From Megalonaias nervosa (taxonomy: Eukaryota; Mollusca; Bivalvia; Unionida; Unionidae): DNA of 64,000 nucleotides. The position numbers were made by a program, and so were the translations under genes. The notes beneath the pieces were generated by a model. It saw only the letters and a list, made by a program, of their open reading frames with translations. It made no database searches and was not told the origin of the DNA. The stretch spans positions 1 through 64,000 of the forward strand of contig JAECUM010001855.1 of NCBI GenBank assembly GCA_016617855.1. Reading direction: 5' to 3'. Shown piece after piece: positions 38,275 through 64,000 of the stretch; positions within the stretch are counted from its first letter, which is position 1, and the number at the start of each line of letters is the position of its first letter.

Positions 38275-40383
38275 AAAGATTCATCGATATATCGAAGCAT
38301 CAATACTTTTGCTGAAACGATACATATATCGATACAAGAGATGGAGAATCGATACAAAATGATACCATATACATGTTATTTTAGTCTTCACCATTCATGA
38401 TTAATTATTATTGGTTGCCTTGTTATTCTGTAAAATTATAATCCATCTGAAACAGCATTTGCAGTCACAGGCACTCATGTTTATTAGTAAAAATGAAAAA
38501 GATTATTTGAGAATACCCACTTGCCATCTACAAGTTAACACAAAGTAACATAGCTTGTAATCTCCCCCCCATTTCATGCTAATTATCATAACCCAGAAGT
38601 ATGTTCAGCATATACTATACCAAATGTGTTCCAAGTGTGTAACGAAGTACTTTACTCATCATTTAATAACCACTTTCATGCGAAGTTTCTACTTTGAATT
38701 GTATCTCAACTCCTTAGGTCGATTTGAGAACTACGCAATCGGTGTGTTGCACACTGAAATGTGTTATATTGAATTCTCATTTGTTGCTATTGCTTGTTCC
38801 GCTCCAGGTTAAACAATAACCAACAATCAGAAATCAATGTAGCTTATTCTCGGCATGGCAGAGCAACAGAGAGATTTGTGAGAAAGTCATTATGTCAAGT
38901 ACTTAAGCGGAGATGCTGTCAGGGTGTGCCATTGTGTGAATCGTGCAAAATTTGTATGAATTCACATGCCTGAAGAACAGTGAAATGCAAAAACTCCTGC
39001 AAATTCATTGAAAGTCCCATATATGAAAATGTGCTCTGCAAAGTATACAATTTTTATTTAACTGTTCTTGTTAAGACATGTTTTTTGGGAGCAACTATTC
39101 TACATCTGGGTTTTTCAAGCATGATATGAATGGTTGTGAAACTAAATTTGATTAGTACAATGTGCCCAGGAATAAAGATTATGGTGTAGTTTGAACCATT
39201 TATGAAGAAAGTTTTACAAAAGCATGTTTAAAATATGGGATACCTAGAAAACCTAAAATGTCGGATTCCTTGCATGGTTCATTACGATTTCATTCAGCAA
39301 ATACTTGCTGATGATAGTGATAATGACAATAATTTTTAAAACTATTAAGTATATCAGATTAGTGGAGCTGGGAAAGCATTAATGGAGACACCAGTGAGTG
39401 ATTTTGAGCCCAAAATGGTGTTAAATACACGTCAGATGTACATGCTGGATGGACAAAAAACAGACTGCATGACCCTTTCAGTGATATTATGAAATTAAAT
39501 ATGTACAAAGGGCAGAATACTAAGCCTAACTAAAATACACACAATTTAAAAGTATCATGCAGTTTTCACTATTTTTTTTATTAATCAAATTCGCCTTGCA
39601 GATCATATGCTACAAAACCATATACATGTATCCATATCAGGGTTAAGATAAACTGAATAAAATAAGGGTTACAAAAATGCAATTAAGAAGCACATATATT
39701 TATTGTAATAACTCTGTCTGCACAAGCACTGATGGACTAAATACCTTTATACAGCATTATGGAACAGATAAGATATTTGGCATAGTAGTCAGTAAACTAC
39801 TGATTTAACAAAGGAAGTTTATGTTAGTGAAAAATCCTATTTTGGAGCAGATGTATCCAAAAGACAGTATCTGTGATCTCTGGAAAATTGTACATAACAG
39901 TAACAAAAATCAGTTTCCCAACATATTCAAGTTGACAAAGCTAGCTATGCATATGCCCCTTTAGAAAGAAGCACAGAACAATACTGATACAAAGAAAAGG
40001 AGCAGAGTATGCTTAGAATTAACAGATTAATGCTTTTACCACTAGAGGTGACATCTGTCAAAAATGTTGATTTCAATAGAGCTATACAAAAGTGGAGCTG
40101 GAAGAGAGACAGATATTGAAGTTTAGATAAATACTGAATGATGACCATTTCTTCCTCTGCTCTATTTTTCTTTAATAATGGGGGAGGTCTCCCTTAAGAT
40201 AAATTCCTGTCACCATCTCTCCTTAAATTGTACATGGGAAACAAACTTGGAATTTTTCTTTTTTATGCAGAGATATTTAACCAGTGAATGAAGGTGCTGC
40301 ATAGAATGAGTGATGGAGCAGATTTCAAACTGCTCAAGTTTATCACGTCGTGTAAGAAAATTGAAAAATAGGACTGGGTATAG

Positions 40384-41454
40384 TCAATAGTCTTCTTCAC
40401 TAACAACTTTAACAGCATCATCATTAGCAACATGCAGTGCATGCAGTGTGCCGGGGAACTTTGTCAGTGGACAGTTGTTCACAATGTGTGACATGTTCTG
40501 AAGAGCTCCACAGCAACAAAAAGAGTTAGTCACCTGGCCCAAACAGGCAAGGTTGACTGCATAATGACCCTGTCCTGTCCAAAAGCGGTTCAGTGTGGTC
40601 CACAGATGACTTGGAAGGTTGAAACCAGGAGGGCAGACAGATGGCTCAGTTACGAGAGAGTGGTTTACAACATCTGTTGAAGACCACTCAATGCTATGTG
40701 CTGCAATAGCTGTCATATCCTCCAGCATCGGACCTAACCAGATTGGGCGTCTCGAAGTCAAGCGGACTGCTGGACGTGAGGTCATATACAGTGGATGTTT
40801 TACACTGGCACAGACCTTAGCCAACACTTTTGTGGTTGCTTCCTGGCTACGCAGATGTGGAGGAGGAATATTGCTGAGTACTGGCAGCCATGGTAAAGGA
40901 GTAGGACATAGTGTTCCAGAGATTATGTGCATTGTTGTGTTGAGCTGGACATTCAGTTAGCTTAGTATGGGATGATCGAGCTCAGACAGGAGCACAATAC
41001 TCAGCTGTTGAATAGTCTTGAGTAGTCTGAGCTCTAGCATCCCAGGTTGAGCCAGTTCGAGTGCTAAGTTTTGCTGCAGTTTTCTTCAGGTGGTTGTAGA
41101 ATGTCGTGATCTGTTCAGAGTCACACCAAGGTATATTGGTGTCGGGTCATGTTTTATTTGCTGCCCACTGAGGAGGATGCAAAGCTCACCATTCACATTT
41201 GCATTGTTAAGGTGGAAGACACTGGAGACTACCTTTGTTGCGCTGGGCTGTAGACACCATTTCTTGAAGAAGTCTGTCATATCCTCCAGGTCCTTATTCA
41301 GTACCCCCTCAAGCTCAGCAAATGAGTGACTTTGAGTCCCGAGAGCAATGTCATCTGCACACATGAACAAGTAAGTTGGGTCTACAGAATTTGAAACTAG
41401 AGGAATGTTGAGCAATTTTCTCATATCAATATACCTTCCATGCATATCTGCCAT
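40384..41454 (-). pseudogene. Decayed Jockey-like LINE, RT thumb to C-terminus
   Basis: At 41,454-41,086 on the minus strand: 'DPTYLFMCADDIALGTQS' (catalytic box, CADD for the usual YADD), 'LNKDLEDMTDFFKKWCLQPS' and 'PTPIYLGVTLNRSRH'. At 40,932-40,384: 'MHIISGTLCPTPLPWLPVL', 'SNIPPPHLRSQEA' and a C-terminal zinc-knuckle-like stretch 'CCCGALQNMSHIVNNCPL'. The intervening ~150 bp contains frameshifts and a deletion. The 182-codon frame is a fragment, not a host gene. Confidence 0.9.
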
Positions 41455-41699
41455 ATCTTATGATGAAGAGGAGTCTATAATAAAAATAACAGTCCCTCAA
41501 TGGAACTAATAACTATCCTATCCAAAATGAATTTCCAGGAATTTATTATAAGACCATTTTTCTTTTTAACTATGGAGTGTTAAAACCATCTCTGATATTC
41601 TTGAGTGAGAAGATTTTAAAATTAGTGACTTAGGTAGCCATACTGGAGTAAGATCTTCATCATTTTCATTAGGACAAAAAATACAATCAGAAGACTTTT

Positions 41700-42120
41700 G
41701 CTGAAAACTTCATCCGAATCAAACAATTGAAGAGGAATTAGTGACACTGAGATTTTCAATATGTTGACTGTGACACCATATTATATATTTGCAAGTTACC
41801 ATTTTCATTTAAGACCATCTAGATTTCATAAGAAGCCTGTTGGTAAAAACCCTATGTTAATATGACCATCAATTCTGGAGGTGTAGTGATAACAAAATTC
41901 TCAAGATGGCCACCATGGTAGCCATATTGGAGGTTATCTCAGCATATTTTTCATTCATGAGTAACTAGACAGCACAAGAAGTCTTCAGATGAAAACCACA
42001 TGGCAATATGACTTGCAATTTAGAAGGATTTTCAAGATGGCTAGTTTGGAAACCATATTTGATTCCTAAACAATCTGGAACATTTAATGTAGTAAGTTTT
42101 CTTCACAGTCAGATGCTTAA
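41700..42120 (+). repeat. Family B array, block 3, plus orientation
   Basis: Two to three units with 'caccatggtagccatattgga', 'gaccatcaattctggaggtgtagtgataac' and 'aaccacatggcaatatgac'. A single unit fragment recurs at 43,095-43,200. Confidence 0.8.
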
Positions 42121-42229
42121 AATCATACCCTAGAAAAGCTCAAAATGGAAGAGTGGGCCCTCACTGGGGTTGTCCCACAGACCCCATGCCTACTTGTTTA
42201 AGCCCCCCCTCCATTAACAATGCTAACTG

Positions 42230-42520
42230 ACAAGGATACAAGCCACAGAATTACCTTTATCCTTGCCATGACCTTGACCTTAAGGGAGGTAGCATATCTA
42301 GGGTAGATCACACCATCAGTAAATGATTCACTGTATATAATTGGTTTAAGTTTCACCACAATGTCTTCAGTGGTAATAAAGATGTATTCTAGACAAGGCT
42401 ACAAGTCACACAATTATATTTTCCATGGCTGTGACCCTGACCCTGAGAGAGAGAGGTCCTGGCTATAGTGCATGACAAACCATCTAGTCATGATATATAT
42501 TGGGGCTAATTTTTGCAAAA
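42230..42520 (+). repeat. Two-copy ~165-bp degenerate repeat
   Basis: 'gacaaggatacaagccacagaattacctttatccttgccatgaccttgacc' and, about 165 bp on, 'gacaaggctacaagtcacacaattatattttccatggctgtgaccctgacc'. Confidence 0.65.
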
Positions 42521-42954
42521 ATCTCTGCACTTGTTACAAAGCCCATGGTCTGGACAAATAAATATTAACAGATGGACTTACATACAACTTCACAACATAA
42601 AATGCCAGACTTAAGAGGGGTGTATAAAACTCATCCTTTTGAATGGAGATCATACTTGACACCATATATGGGTCAAGGTCAAGACTCAGTATTTTTTGTT
42701 TTCCATTACAATTTTTTTTCCCATTCAATAACTTTAGAGCTCTTTGAGGTTATGGGATGTAACTTGGCACTTTTCATCCTTTGCCCTTTTGAGACAGGGC
42801 AACTGTCAACTTACCATTTCTGCCCAATAACTTTACATCTGACTTAATGGTCACATTTAGATTTCATTATTGTGAAATAACATGTAGTGAGATAATTATT
42901 TACTTAATATATTATCACAGAAAAATCAGTTTTTAATAGATATAACAAATAATT

Positions 42955-43096
42955 CCATTTTACTTGTGGGAGTTAAGTGCCTTTTCTAAGGACACATTGA
43001 GGTAGCCAAACTAGGCTGGCCTGGGCAGTTATCAAACCCATGACTCTTGGATTACAAGTCCAATGCTCTATCAACTAAGCTAATGTGCTGCCCAAA
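42955..43096 (-). repeat. tRNA(Thr)-like SINE remnant
   Basis: On the minus strand 'ttagcttagttgatagagca' (box A, D-arm) and 'ttggacttgtaatccaa' (anticodon arm, TGT) are followed by a decayed T-arm, 'gggtttgataactgccc'. An unrelated body then has 'tgtgtccttagaaaaggcac'. The T-stem does not pair, so it is not a functional tRNA. Confidence 0.75.
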
Positions 43097-44224
43097 GAAG
43101 TCTTTTAGCAACATCCCCAATTTCAATACGGCCTTCCATTCAGGAGAAGTAGCAATACCAAACTTTTCAAAAAGGCCACCATGGCAGCTATACTGGATGT
43201 CTCATACATACAAATAAAAAGAGTTTTGTCTTTGTTTTTTAAGAAAATATTTTATTTTAAAGAAAACTGTCCTCAACTGGTACATGCAATTCCAATATTT
43301 AAGAACAGATAGCATCACAAAATTATCTAGACCAACCCCACCTGAATATGCAACAATTACAGAATACAACTGGCTTGCTTTCGAACTATCCTTAGAAACC
43401 ATGTGAAATCTTTTGTGGGGGACGGCTTATTTCTCTGTCACAAATGACTATAAAAATGCTAATCAACTCCGCTAAGGTAATTTAAAAAAAAATAACTGGA
43501 GTTTATCAGCACATTATATAATAAATATTATGTTCCAATTCATGTTATGTCAGTCATAGCTGCCCACCATTGCTAGCAACTAGTATATGGATTGATTATT
43601 TATGGTGAGTGTCATTGTTAAAATAAACAACATTGTCTTGAAGCTTGTCAACAAATGTCACAGACAGTCTAAATGTTGGCAGACATAGAAATATTCCAAA
43701 TGGAAGTAGATCACACTGCTTTCCATAAATGTTATTGAAACATTAGTTATGAATATGTAATTTAATTACTTGTGTGTCAGTTTTAAATTTTTTTATTTTA
43801 TTTTTTTCCCATTACATTTTATAGTAATGATAATTTTCACGAGATTTGACTATTTTCGGAAAAATCACTTCTCTGTTTTGACCTGATTTGAACGTAAAAG
43901 GTATTACATTATCAGTATTTTTTGCTCACCTTGGTTGAGACATTTTGTAAACATTAAGCGAAAATGATTGGCTATTACCAAGGTCATGTTTGGTCCACGT
44001 GTTAGCTGAGTTGTAAACAGCCTTTCTTTTATAATTTATTTCCAGTATGGGAATCTGATTCTTAGATAGGGCTATTCTAGCGTACGTGTAATATAGCATT
44101 TTTTTACTGCACTGTTCAAAGTAGTGATCATGTAGCCCGTCACATGAGCCACCATGTGATCTGAAATCATGGGTTAAAACAGACGCTCTCTAGTAGATTT
44201 ATCAGTTGTAAAATTGTACCTTTG

Positions 44225-44670
44225 GGCTCAAGGTGTTTGTCTTGTTGTTGCCATTTGAGTTGATTTTCATATTTAAAATAATTTATTCATCCTGGAAAAT
44301 ACTTTTCTTTATAAAAATTCTGGGACAAAGGCATTCAGTGGAAATTTATTCTGGAATTCTAACGGGAACGTTATAAATTGTGTTTCAATGAGGAACTGTT
44401 GCCAACAGTACAACGACCTCATCTGACATCATCGCCTTCCATATTGGAACTTCACAGAGATTCGAACCTGGATTCAATTAGAACTGTTTAGTGATAGGAC
44501 TTATATTTTTCAATTCTAGGATTAATTTTTGGATTATATTCACAAACCGTAAGTCCTATTTCATATTTTTATCTTGTTTTCTAGGGAAATAAATTATCTT
44601 GTTAAAATTTAAAAAGCTTGTTGGCTTCACTCTTTTCTTTTGTTACTTTTGTACAAGCCTACACGTAACA
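44225..44670 (+). repeat. LTR/TIR-like repeat family L, copy 1
   Basis: Ends '...cactcttttcttttgttacttttg...cctacacGTAACA'. It contains 'gggaaataaattatcttgtt' and 'ggattaatttttggattatattcacaaaccgtaag'. About 450 bp aligns with the reverse complement of 58,879-59,360. AATAAA near the GTAACA end would fit an LTR. Confidence 0.75.
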
Positions 44671-45410
44671 CATTCAAATGGAGGCAGATCACACTGTTTT
44701 CTTTGCTTCTTCATCCTTTGTGTTGGACATGAGGTAAAGGCCATCATCAATCACAAAACTGAAAAAGATAAAGAGGTAGGGCTCATATTAAAATGTTTGT
44801 TTTCCCCTATACCAACTAACCCAAAGAAAAATCAACCTGATTTATGCCATTATTTAATGATGAGCAAATATCAAATAAATCCTCAATATATTTTTCAGGA
44901 ATTTTGTGGACCAAAACATGTAAATTAAAAATCCACTTTTGAGTAAAAATTTATTCATACCCAACTGCTGAAATGTTTTCTTACAGTTAATGTAAAGTCA
45001 CGTAGTGTAAAAATACTGAGTGCCTTACCTCCCTTGACGAAGGCTCTCTTGACTGCCATGTGCAATCTGATTCAATCAGGATCTCCAACATAATGGAGAT
45101 TTGACAGGCACCAATACGAGGTCATGTTCTGTTGACCTTTTGATTCACTAATGAAATTACAGCTTTCATATTTATGAAAGTGAAAAGCTTCATCTGAAAT
45201 GTATCTTTTTCAATGATAACTCTTCCCTGACACAAAATTCAATTTTTTAACTGGTAGGTTACTTATAATCAGTAGACAAAGGATTTCAAAAAGCTGGCAG
45301 AAAATGAATTTTTATTGGTGCATGTCATATCTATTTATAATTAATCAGATTGATGCAATGTGAGAGCAATGAAGAATAAGCAGACAATCCATTACTAAAG
45401 ACATGTATTG

Positions 45411-45616
45411 TGTGTGTGTGATTTGGATTTTTAACATAGCTTTGACAATTTTTCAGTCATATTGCCACAATGTCTGCAGTGTGGCAGTTTATAGTGACAT
45501 CTAGCACTGGGGCATCATGCCGCAGACATGTAGCATGATGTCCCACCCAGTCACATTATCCTGGCACCAGGTTGACCAGTCATAACACTAACCTCAAAAT
45601 GCTGAGCGCCTAGCTC
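45411..45616 (-). repeat. tRNA-SINE copy 6 (head missing)
   Basis: (GT)n tail at the left, then the full body to 'ctgagcgcctagc', breaking off before the tRNA-like head. Confidence 0.9.
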
Positions 45617-45789
45617 ATCCATAAAGGTAAAGGATTTAAAATAAAATTCAATTTTTCTTTTCTCCTTCCTTATGTAATAACAACTAAGAGATATACAAAT
45701 GACAAATATTAAGCAGAACATAGTGAAAGACTACTGAATGAAATTAATTATGTTATTTTGTTTTGGTCTGGTGTTTTAGGGAACAGAAA

Positions 45790-45930
45790 TGCAAATAATT
45801 TATTTAGTGACAAGGCAAGTGGAGTAAGAGCCTTGCCAAGGGATACACAATTGTGCCGATTTGATCTCAGGATTTTGAACCCGCACCCTTTTAGTTGTAA
45901 TGATGACATGCTAACAAGTGAGCCACCATG
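45790..45930 (-). repeat. Second tRNA-like SINE type, divergent copy
   Basis: On the minus strand: 'ggtggctcacttgttagcatg', 'gggtgcgggttcaaaatcctgag' (box B-like), then 'tatcccttggcaaggctctta'. The last word resembles the body of the 43-kb tRNA(Thr)-like copy. Confidence 0.65.
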
Positions 45931-46458
45931 GTTCTCTTATTTAAAGTGTTTACCATCCCATTTCACAATCGATTATCTTATTGGCTCGCTCAACCGATGA
46001 TCGATTATAACTGATAATCAAAACACTATGTGAGGTACAATTAGTCAATTCAATTTCTTCCATTTTACTAAAATACCTTCTCATATTAAAATTTTTACAA
46101 AATTTCTAACACTTGCTGTGTCATTTTTCTGCAGAAATACCAAGGGAGGTGTGTGGGGTGGGGGTGAGTTGTAATGCCTGCTGAATTGAACAGTTTTATG
46201 CTAAATAATTCATGGATCATGTAACAGATTTATATGGCATCAATCAATATGGAGTTTATAAATTCTGAAGATTCAAGAATTAGATTTTTAAAAAGTCTTC
46301 CAAATTTGACCTTTAAAAAGATTTCTGCAGCAAGTATTTATTCCTACCGTGTGTGAGTCCATTTCCATCCCTGGTAATATAAATTCAATTGCTATGAAGT
46401 AGTGAAGAAAAAGTAATAAAATGTACCTATTCATTGATATAGTAATAAAATCATTGAT

Positions 46459-46706
46459 CAGGATATTGCTACGATGTCTGCAGTGTGGCAGTTTATAGTG
46501 ATGTCTAGCACTGAGGCATCATGCCGCAGACATGTAGCATGATGTCCTACCCTGTCACATTATCCTGATGCCAGGCAGACCAGTCCTAACACTAACATCT
46601 TAACGCTGCGAGCCTAGTGAGGCAGCTGTCAGTACCATTTTTTATATGTCTTTGATATGACTCGGCTGGGGTTCGAACCCACGACCTCCTGCAACCGAGG
46701 CGGAAG
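46459..46706 (-). repeat. tRNA-SINE copy 7 (tail missing)
   Basis: Body from 'attgctacgatgtctgcagtg' to a clear box B, 'ggggttcgaacccacgacctcc', ending at 'gaggcgga' before box A. It breaks off at the same place as copy 1. Confidence 0.9.
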
Positions 46707-47559
46707 CTGGCAAAATGTGAAATGTAGATGACAATGACCTTTTCTTTTATGGGTTTATTACAAACAGAAATAAATATGATTATCTAATTTAATGTTTCTA
46801 GCATGAAGAATGCCTGAGTAATAAAGTTAAAACACAAGATTTCATCAAAGTCTGTGAAGCATGAAATATGGGTCACAGTGACCTGTTTTTGTGGTCAGGA
46901 CGTAGTACTCATCAAGATGCAGCCCCTCTCCAAACTCCATGATTACAGATATAAATGTGTACATGGTGTACAAAAGACCTATGTAGTCAGGTGCAAAAGG
47001 CAAAAACCAAGAATATGCAAATAATGTACAATCATGTTAGTAATCAGTCAGTTCCCATTAACCCCCTCAACAGGGGGAAGGTGCTATGAAACCCACTCCA
47101 ATCTCTTGCCTAGGACCCCAAAAGAATGGTTGAGAGGCAGTGAGGCCGTACATCTGTATATGCTTTGATATGTGCAGACAACAGTGCAGAGAAGTAACAG
47201 CTTTCCTCTGTGTCAAAAAGTGGAATTAAAATCATACTAGCAACTTGAACCTGACTTATATTTTTTAAAAATCCATCATCAATGAAAATGAGAGAAACAT
47301 TTGCAATGGTATTGTATTACAGAATATAAGTTTATGGGAATAAACTAGAAATGTGTTCAAAGAAAACTGATGCGCTGCCTGACCTAAATGCTAAACCCAA
47401 TCAAGATGTGACATACATATTGAAGGACAAGGGTAACACTACATGCCACTACAAATGTCATGGTGGGACATAAAAAGATATGACCTAACTATTTTGTTTG
47501 TAGTAATGAGAGACAAGAGCGACTTGGTCAAAACAAAAGAATTTCCAACACTTCAAGAT

Positions 47560-48230
47560 AAGACCGTTCCCTTCTTTTAACTGTTGAGTGCTGAAACAAT
47601 CTTCAGCAATAAAAAAATTTTCAAATTAGTTGCTGTGGTGGCATAATGGACACCATAAAAAGTCTTTTGGTGAAACCAACTTTCCATTCAGGGAAGTAAG
47701 GATAAACAAATTTTCTAGATGGCTGCTGTGGTGGCCATATTGAATGTCTGATTGACACCATTTTCATTTAGGACCAAGTAAACATGACAAGAAGTCTTAC
47801 AGTGAAAACCCCATGTTGATATGACATCCATGTAGAAGTACTGATAAAAAAACATTTTTAGATGGATGCTCCAGCAGTCATATTGGTTCATAGATCAGCA
47901 CCATTTTCATTTAGGACCAAACAGACATGATATGAAGTCTTTCAGTAAAAACCCAATGTTGATATGACCATCCATTCAGGAGTAGAGATAACAAGATTTT
48001 CAAGCTGGATGATGTGTTGGCCATATTGGATGTGTGAGCAGCATCATTTACATATAGGATCAACCATATCAGGGCATAAATGTGTGTGTAAAGTTTGATC
48101 TCAATCCTTCAAGTAGTTTAGGAGGAGTCGATGTAACAAATTTGTGCTGAAAGATTGATGGACAGAAAATGTACTATGCATAGCCTATGACCAATACAGC
48201 TAAAAATTTGCTTTTTAAAAATGTATGAAT
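47560..48230 (+). repeat. Family B array, block 4, plus orientation
   Basis: About four units with a ~140-bp period ('gatatgaccatccattcagg' words near 47,820 and 47,960). It ends in a tail 'aaagtttgatctcaatccttcaagtag' and 'agctaaaaat'. Confidence 0.85.
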
Positions 48231-48357
48231 TGACATGATTAAGGCTTGATGCCACATCATAATATTTTGGGAGGGGTTGAGGAAAGGGGTGAGAAAGGGC
48301 ATGAGAATTATACAAAGGAAAGTGTTTGTCATATTATCTATAATATTATATCCTCAC

Positions 48358-63315
<14,958 letters not shown>

Positions 63316-63367
63316 CTGAAACATAAAAAACCTAGAGTAATTACAAATTTTAAACTAACATAAATAC

Positions 63368-63560
63368 TTGCTTGTAAGGCGAGTTCAACTGCAATCAACA
63401 TAGACCCTGATCTGCTGGTGAATAATGTGATAGTCTGTGCTATTAGTTTTACTAATTAGTCCTAATAAACTGCAAAGCCTCAGATCTACCAGTGCATTAT
63501 ATGATGTCAAATCTGGTTCTGTGAGTTTGCAGTTGGGCTTGACTCATAAGTGAATATATA
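63368..63560. mobile_element. MITE family M, copy 3
   Basis: Left 'gagttcaactgcaatcaacatagaccctgatctgc', right 'ggttctgtgagtttgcagttgggcttgactcataag', imperfectly inverted and matching copy 2 end for end. It lies upstream of the first PGAP3 exon present, in an intron. Confidence 0.75.
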
Positions 63561-64000
63561 TGGCATATTAATGCAGACTCATACCTGCAATATGGATCTA
63601 AATTCAAAATCTATTAAGCTACAAAGTACAATAAATGATATCCCTAAGTTGTAACGTCTCTTTTCATGACACATGCACTAAAAATATATGAAAGCACAGA
63701 CATCAAAGCATTTGGGAAATTTTGAAAAAAGTTAGCAACAAAAAAGAATGAACAAATTTAAACAGTAACATGGCAATAGGTTACAAAAGGATAACTTGCT
63801 GAAAAAATAATGTTTTACTGCCTGATTGCTGCTCATCTTATTAAGGCATTCTAAATAAATAAAATTTCTTTTTAGGAAATTTAAGTTTTTGTGACCATGA
63901 AAAAGAATACATTACAGAAATTTTTTTTATTCCAAAAGCATGCTTTATTACAGAAAAATTTTATTCTAAAAGCACATTTTATTACAGAAAAAAACAATTT

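Noticed and set aside
40384..40932. 182-codon frame as a host gene
   Set aside because: Its text is the C-terminal part of a LINE ORF2, continuous with the RT fragment just upstream on the same strand.
43020..43096. Functional tRNA-Thr gene
   Set aside because: The D and anticodon arms look right, but the T-stem does not pair, the T-loop is expanded and a SINE body follows.

Overview
This is a window of AT-rich, repeat-dense animal nuclear DNA, most likely from a mollusc and probably a bivalve. The evidence is spliced genes with GT-AG introns, tRNA-derived SINEs, decayed LINEs, MITEs, many minisatellites, and dispersed repeats ending in 'agctcttctggtct...agctaaaaa'-type tails or bounded by 'ggtcacctgag'-type motifs. 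I associate those repeat ends with bivalve genomes from general knowledge; no search was run. There are no operons, ribosome binding sites, CRISPR arrays or bacterial features. Most long open frames are microsatellite, minisatellite or transposon translations.

Two real protein-coding genes can be assembled exon by exon, and they converge. (1) On the + strand, 15,112-31,316, eight exons with consistent phases give a complete 528-residue, highly charged coiled-coil protein. It matches CFAP210 (CCDC173), a ciliary doublet-microtubule inner protein. (2) On the - strand, 63,315 down to 48,358, five exons give 204 residues of PGAP3 (Per1-like), the Golgi GPI-anchor remodelling hydrolase. The catalytic-type Ser/His/Asp/His residues are intact. 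Its N-terminal exons lie beyond base 64,000 and its last short exon was not found. The two genes have no evident functional link.

Layout. 1-5,000: SINE copy, microsatellites, a broken LINE, a hAT-type MITE with perfect 8-bp target duplications, and a hairpin element. 5,000-8,280: no recognised feature. 8,280-9,790: a 72-nt hairpin and a decayed CR1-like LINE. 9,800-15,100: mostly featureless, with a 34-bp minisatellite and a MITE. 15,112-31,316: CFAP210, its introns carrying SINEs, MITEs and tandem repeats. 31,317-37,700: a series of minisatellites, including a 43-bp repeat built round a perfect GGGAATATTCCC palindrome, and a second hAT-type MITE. 37,800-41,460: remnants of a tyrosine-recombinase retroelement and of a Jockey-like LINE. 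41,700-48,200: degenerate ~140-bp repeats, SINEs and an LTR/TIR-like repeat. 48,358-63,315: PGAP3 exons separated by large repeat-filled introns. 63,316-64,000: PGAP3 intron with a MITE.

The repeat content is the most informative part. A tRNA-headed SINE of about 330 bp occurs ten times, three copies having clear target-site duplications. A degenerate tandem family ('family B') lies in one orientation inside CFAP210 intron 7 and in the other around PGAP3. An inverted repeat pair at 58,879-60,825 shares its ends with a separate copy at 44 kb. I found no convincing new enzymatic or defence system.
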